Shown: piece by piece, positions 61,438 through 64,000 of the stretch
Numbering within the stretch: the stretch's first letter is position 1
How the letters are laid out: every line of letters begins with the position of its first letter
Assembly: GCA_025358295.1 (NCBI GenBank)
Contig: JANYJY010000032.1
Coordinates: 1-64,000 of the forward strand
Direction of reading: 5' to 3'
Source of the DNA: Gammaproteobacteria bacterium
GTDB taxonomy: Bacteria > Pseudomonadota > Gammaproteobacteria > Steroidobacterales > Steroidobacteraceae
DNA: 64,000 bases
Made by a program: the position numbers and the translations under genes
The notes under the pieces: model-generated
What the model saw: the letters and a program-made list of their open reading frames with translations, nothing else
Databases searched by the model: none
Told to the model about the DNA's origin: nothing

Positions 61438-63140
61438 CACGCGTGCTCTTCCTCGTTGAGATTGAGCTCGGCGCGCAGCTGCTCGCGAATCAGAAACTTC
61501 TGCACCTTGCCGCTGACCGTGAGCGGAAAGCTTTGCATGAAGCGCACGTAGCGCGGCACCTTGTAGTGCGCAATCTGGCTGCGGCAAAACTCGCGGATGT
61601 CCTCTTCACTGGCGCTCATGCCGCTGCGCAACTGAATGCACGCGCAGACGGCTTCGCCGTACTTGGGGTCGGGAACACCGACCACGGTGACGTCCAGGAC
61701 GGCCGGATGGCGGTAGAGAAATTCTTCGACTTCCCGCGGGTAAACATTTTCGCCGCCGCGAATGATCATGTCCTTCACCCGACCGACTATGTTGCAGTAG
61801 CCTTGCTCATCGATCAGCGCCAGGTCGCCGGTGTGCATCCAGCCGCCTGCATCGATGGCGTCCCTCGTACGTTCCGGCTCGTTCCAGTAACCGCGCATCA
61901 CGCTATAGCCGCGAGTCAGCAGCTCGCCGGCCGCTCCACGCGGAGTAACGTTCCCGTCGGCGTCGATGATTTTCACTTGCACATGGGGGTGCACGCGGCC
62001 GACCGTCGTGACACGCAATTCCAGCGGATCGTCGGTGCAGCTCTGAAAACTGACGGGACTGGTTTCCGTCATGCCATAACAGATCGTCACCTCCGGCATG
62101 TGCATGTCGGCAACCACCCGGCGCATCACGGCGGTCGGACAGGGGGACCCGGCCATGATGCCGGTGCGCAGCGACGACAAGTCGAACTCGCCGAAGCGCG
62201 GATGTTCCAGTTGTGCGATGAACATGGTCGGCACGCCATGCAATACCGTGCAGCGCTCGCGCGCCACGGTCTCGAGCACCGCCAAAGGCTCAAAACCCTC
62301 GCTGGGAAACACGCTCGCAGCGCCGTGGGTCATGGCGGCGAGCACACCGAGCACCATGCCGAAGCAGTGATACAAGGGCACGGGAATACAGACGCTGTCC
62401 TCAGGCTTGAGCCGCATGCCTTCGCCGACGAAGAATCCATTGTTCACGATATTGAAGTGCGTCAGCGTCGCGCCCTTCGGCGTCCCCGTCGTGCCGCTGG
62501 TGAACTGAATATTAAAAATCTGATCGGCATCCAGTTGTTCCGGGATTTCCCCCGCCGCCGCGTCGGCGGCGCGTCCCAACGCGATGACGTCGTCGAATGA
62601 CATGCTCCCTTGCATGGGCGCCGCGCTCAATTGAATCAGCAGATTGAGTTCCGGAAAGGCGGCACAATCCAGCGACCCGGGCGTGGCGTTGCCCAGCTCC
62701 GGAATGAGCGCTTGCAGCATGCCCACGTAATCGCTGGTCTTGAAACGCGGTGCGAACACCAGCGCACGGCAGCCGACCAGACGCAGGACGAACTCAAGTT
62801 CCGTGGTGCGGTACGCCGGATTGATATTCACCAGCACCAGCCCGGCGCGGGCGGCGGCGAATAGGCTCAGGACCCATTCCGCGCAATTCGGTGCCCAAAT
62901 GCCGATGCGCTCGCCCGACCGCAGGCCGCAGGCCAGCAAGCCGCGCGCAACCAGATCGACCTCGCGATCGAATTCGGCGTAGGTGTAGCGCAGCGACTGA
63001 AACGGCACCACCAGCGCGGTTCGATTCGGACCCTCGGCGGCGGCTGCTTTTAGCACGCCGTCGACGGTGCGATAGAGCAGCGGCGCCTCACTGGTACCCG
63101 ACACGAAACTCAAGGAGCGTGGCCCAGTCATCGGGTACAT
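61437..63140 (-). CDS. AMP-binding acyl-CoA ligase, first gene of the qhp transcript
   Basis: The 567-residue enzyme has the acyl-adenylate motifs [16 protein letters not shown] (P-loop), [54 protein letters not shown] (the hinge) and the C-terminal [12 protein letters not shown] Lys. It fits medium/long-chain fatty acid CoA ligases. Its stop overlaps qhpG as ATGA, so it is transcribed with the amine dehydrogenase genes. A role in activating the carboxylic acid formed after amine oxidation is inferred from that location. The start could be the ATG at 63140 or at 63131. Confidence 0.9.
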   Translation of the reverse strand: MYPMTGPRSLSFVSGTSEAPLLYRTVDGVLKAAAAEGPNRTALVVPFQSLRYTYAEFDREVDLVARGLLACGLRSGERIGIWAPNCAEWVLSLFAAARAGLVLVNINPAYRTTELEFVLRLVGCRALVFAPRFKTSDYVGMLQALIPELGNATPGSLDCAAFPELNLLIQLSAAPMQGSMSFDDVIALGRAADAAAGEIPEQLDADQIFNIQFTSGTTGTPKGATLTHFNIVNNGFFVGEGMRLKPEDSVCIPVPLYHCFGMVLGVLAAMTHGAASVFPSEGFEPLAVLETVARERCTVLHGVPTMFIAQLEHPRFGEFDLSSLRTGIMAGSPCPTAVMRRVVADMHMPEVTICYGMTETSPVSFQSCTDDPLELRVTTVGRVHPHVQVKIIDADGNVTPRGAAGELLTRGYSVMRGYWNEPERTRDAIDAGGWMHTGDLALIDEQGYCNIVGRVKDMIIRGGENVYPREVEEFLYRHPAVLDVTVVGVPDPKYGEAVCACIQLRSGMSASEEDIREFCRSQIAHYKVPRYVRFMQSFPLTVSGKVQKFLIREQLRAELNLNEEEHA

Positions 63141-63146
63141 GTGCCC

Positions 63147-63166
63147 TTAGCCGCTTCGGCGGCTAA
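63147..63166. other. Hairpin spanning the TonB receptor stop, just ahead of the ligase start
   Basis: TTAGCCGC (63147-63154) and GCGGCTAA (63159-63166) form an 8-bp stem; the top pair closes a TTCG tetraloop on the plus strand (CGAA on the minus). The stop codon of the TonB receptor (63163-63165) is in the stem. The ribosome site of the acyl-CoA ligase (AAGGG) starts within the 3' arm on the minus strand. There is no trailing T-run in the direction of transcription. It could tune mRNA decay or mask the ribosome site. Confidence 0.5.
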
Positions 63167-64000
63167 AAATGGTATTGCGCATCGACCCCAAACATACGCG
63201 GAGTGCCGACATGGCGATAGTCAAAGCCAAAGCCCTGCACGTCGACCGCGTTCGTCAGATAGAACTTGTCTCCGATGTTGCGTCCCCACACACCCACGTC
63301 CCACTTGTCGGCTGCGACACTGACGCGCGCATTCAGCAACGCATAGCCGCCCTGCGCAATCGCCTCCTCGTTGGGCAATGCCAGGTACTGCTTCGAATTG
63401 TAATTCGTATCCACGTGGATGTTGAACTTCAATGCGTCGATTTGCCAGGCCTGCCAATCCGCGGCCAGAGTGCCGGAGAAATGCGGCGCATACGGCAGCT
63501 CCTGCCCGATGATGGAACCCGTGGCGAGAGTGCCCTCCTGGACTTCAGAATGCAGGAAGCCAGCGCTGGCGCGCAGCGTCAGGGCGCGGACCGGCCGGGT
63601 CACGATCTCGAGTTCGCCGCCGTCGATCTTGGACTTGCCAAGATTGATCAGCGGCTGCTGGCCGGTCGGATACACATTAATGATCTGCTGCTCCTTGTAC
63701 TGGTAGTGGAACAGAGCGCCGTCCACCTGCACGCGGTGATCCAACCAAGACGTCTTGAATCCCACTTCGTACGCATTCAGCGTCTCCGGCTTGACCGTCG
63801 TCAAATCGTCCGGTGTGAACAGAAATTGGGCATTGAAGGCCGCCGAGCGGTAACCCTTGCTGTAATTGAAATACAGCAAGGAATCCGGCGTCAAAGTGAC
63901 GTCGATGCCTGCACGCCCCGTGACTGCCGTGTTGTGCAGGTCCTGCCGGCGGGTCTGATTGATGATGGCGTCATAGTTGGGCGAGCCCGGCAGGGCCAGT
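63163..64000 (-). CDS. TonB-dependent receptor, C-terminal part (continues past the window)
   Basis: The frame is open to the last base of the window (about 278 residues seen). It has barrel strands typical of TonB-dependent receptors (SLLYFNYSKGYRSAAFN, TLNAYEVGFKTSWLDHRVQVDGALFHYQYKEQQI) and ends in the outer-membrane signature DAQYHF with the final aromatic. The N-terminal plug and TonB box lie outside the window. Such proteins import scarce ligands across the outer membrane. Position just upstream of the ligase and qhp genes suggests that the ligand may be an amine or an amine-bearing compound. Confidence 0.88.
   Translation of the reverse strand, partial: LALPGSPNYDAIINQTRRQDLHNTAVTGRAGIDVTLTPDSLLYFNYSKGYRSAAFNAQFLFTPDDLTTVKPETLNAYEVGFKTSWLDHRVQVDGALFHYQYKEQQIINVYPTGQQPLINLGKSKIDGGELEIVTRPVRALTLRASAGFLHSEVQEGTLATGSIIGQELPYAPHFSGTLAADWQAWQIDALKFNIHVDTNYNSKQYLALPNEEAIAQGGYALLNARVSVAADKWDVGVWGRNIGDKFYLTNAVDVQGFGFDYRHVGTPRMFGVDAQYHF

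Noticed and set aside
61443-62600. A 385-codon plus-strand frame opposite the acyl-CoA ligase
   Set aside because: The ligase motifs are intact on the minus strand, and the plus-strand frame has antisense-type composition.
1-64000. CRISPR arrays, tRNA or rRNA genes, and insertion sequences
   Set aside because: No regularly spaced repeats, no cloverleaf or rRNA-like segments, and no transposase or integrase frame was seen by eye on either strand.

Overview
The window is GC-rich chromosomal DNA, densely packed with genes whose starts and stops often overlap (ATGA, GTGA, TTGA). No rRNA, tRNA, CRISPR array, phage or insertion sequence was recognised. The content suggests a free-living, aerobic, Gram-negative heterotroph, most likely a gammaproteobacterium near the Steroidobacteraceae/Xanthomonadales; that placement is inferred from gene content only. 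The pointers are a TonB-dependent receptor, outer-membrane barrel, SoxR, a Bat operon, Tat-exported peptidases and a quinohemoprotein amine dehydrogenase.

Layout. 0-3.7 kb: end of a helical-repeat protein, then a circularly permuted ATP-grasp protein followed by an alpha-E/transglutaminase fusion. 3.7-9.5 kb: envelope and signalling genes (glycine-zipper protein, YXWGXW protein, outer-membrane barrel, EAL protein). 9.5-18.4 kb: CPBP protease, MFS and class II aldolase; DUF885 and M20 peptidases, a serine hydrolase and an APC permease. 18.5-20.5 kb: soxR divergent from an MFS exporter, with a clear SoxR box. 20.4-22 kb: an SRPBCC protein divergent from a ribbon-helix-helix protein, separated by tandem 8-bp boxes, then a MarC protein. 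22-33 kb: prolyl oligopeptidase, amidohydrolase, a quaternary-ammonium ABC importer with RidA, an atypical SDR, a Tat-exported FAD oxidoreductase, a pseudouridine synthase and an MFS transporter. 32.8-34 kb: an MDR dehydrogenase. 34.1-42.3 kb: a seven-gene MoxR/Bat operon. 42.2-47.8 kb: DUF2891 and DUF5996 proteins, a YHS-domain protein, a DsbA-like protein, an N-formylglutamate amidohydrolase and a GST. 47.9-50.7 kb: an AT-richer island with an unknown protein, a methyltransferase-like protein and a 2OG-Fe(II) oxygenase. 50.8-53.3 kb: an SDR divergent from a LysR regulator and an FlK-like thioesterase.

53.2-64 kb (minus strand) is the most striking region: TonB-dependent receptor (cut by the window end), acyl-CoA ligase, qhpG, qhpA, qhpD, qhpC, qhpB, qhpF, qhpE. 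These are the structural and maturation genes for quinohemoprotein amine dehydrogenase, a periplasmic enzyme with a cysteine tryptophylquinone cofactor. QhpD (radical SAM) makes the Cys-to-Asp/Glu thioether links in the small gamma subunit, QhpG hydroxylates the cofactor tryptophan, QhpF exports the peptide, QhpE removes its leader, and QhpA and QhpB are the diheme and propeller subunits. An acyl-CoA ligase stop-start coupled to qhpG suggests a route amine to aldehyde to acid to acyl-CoA; that last step is inference.
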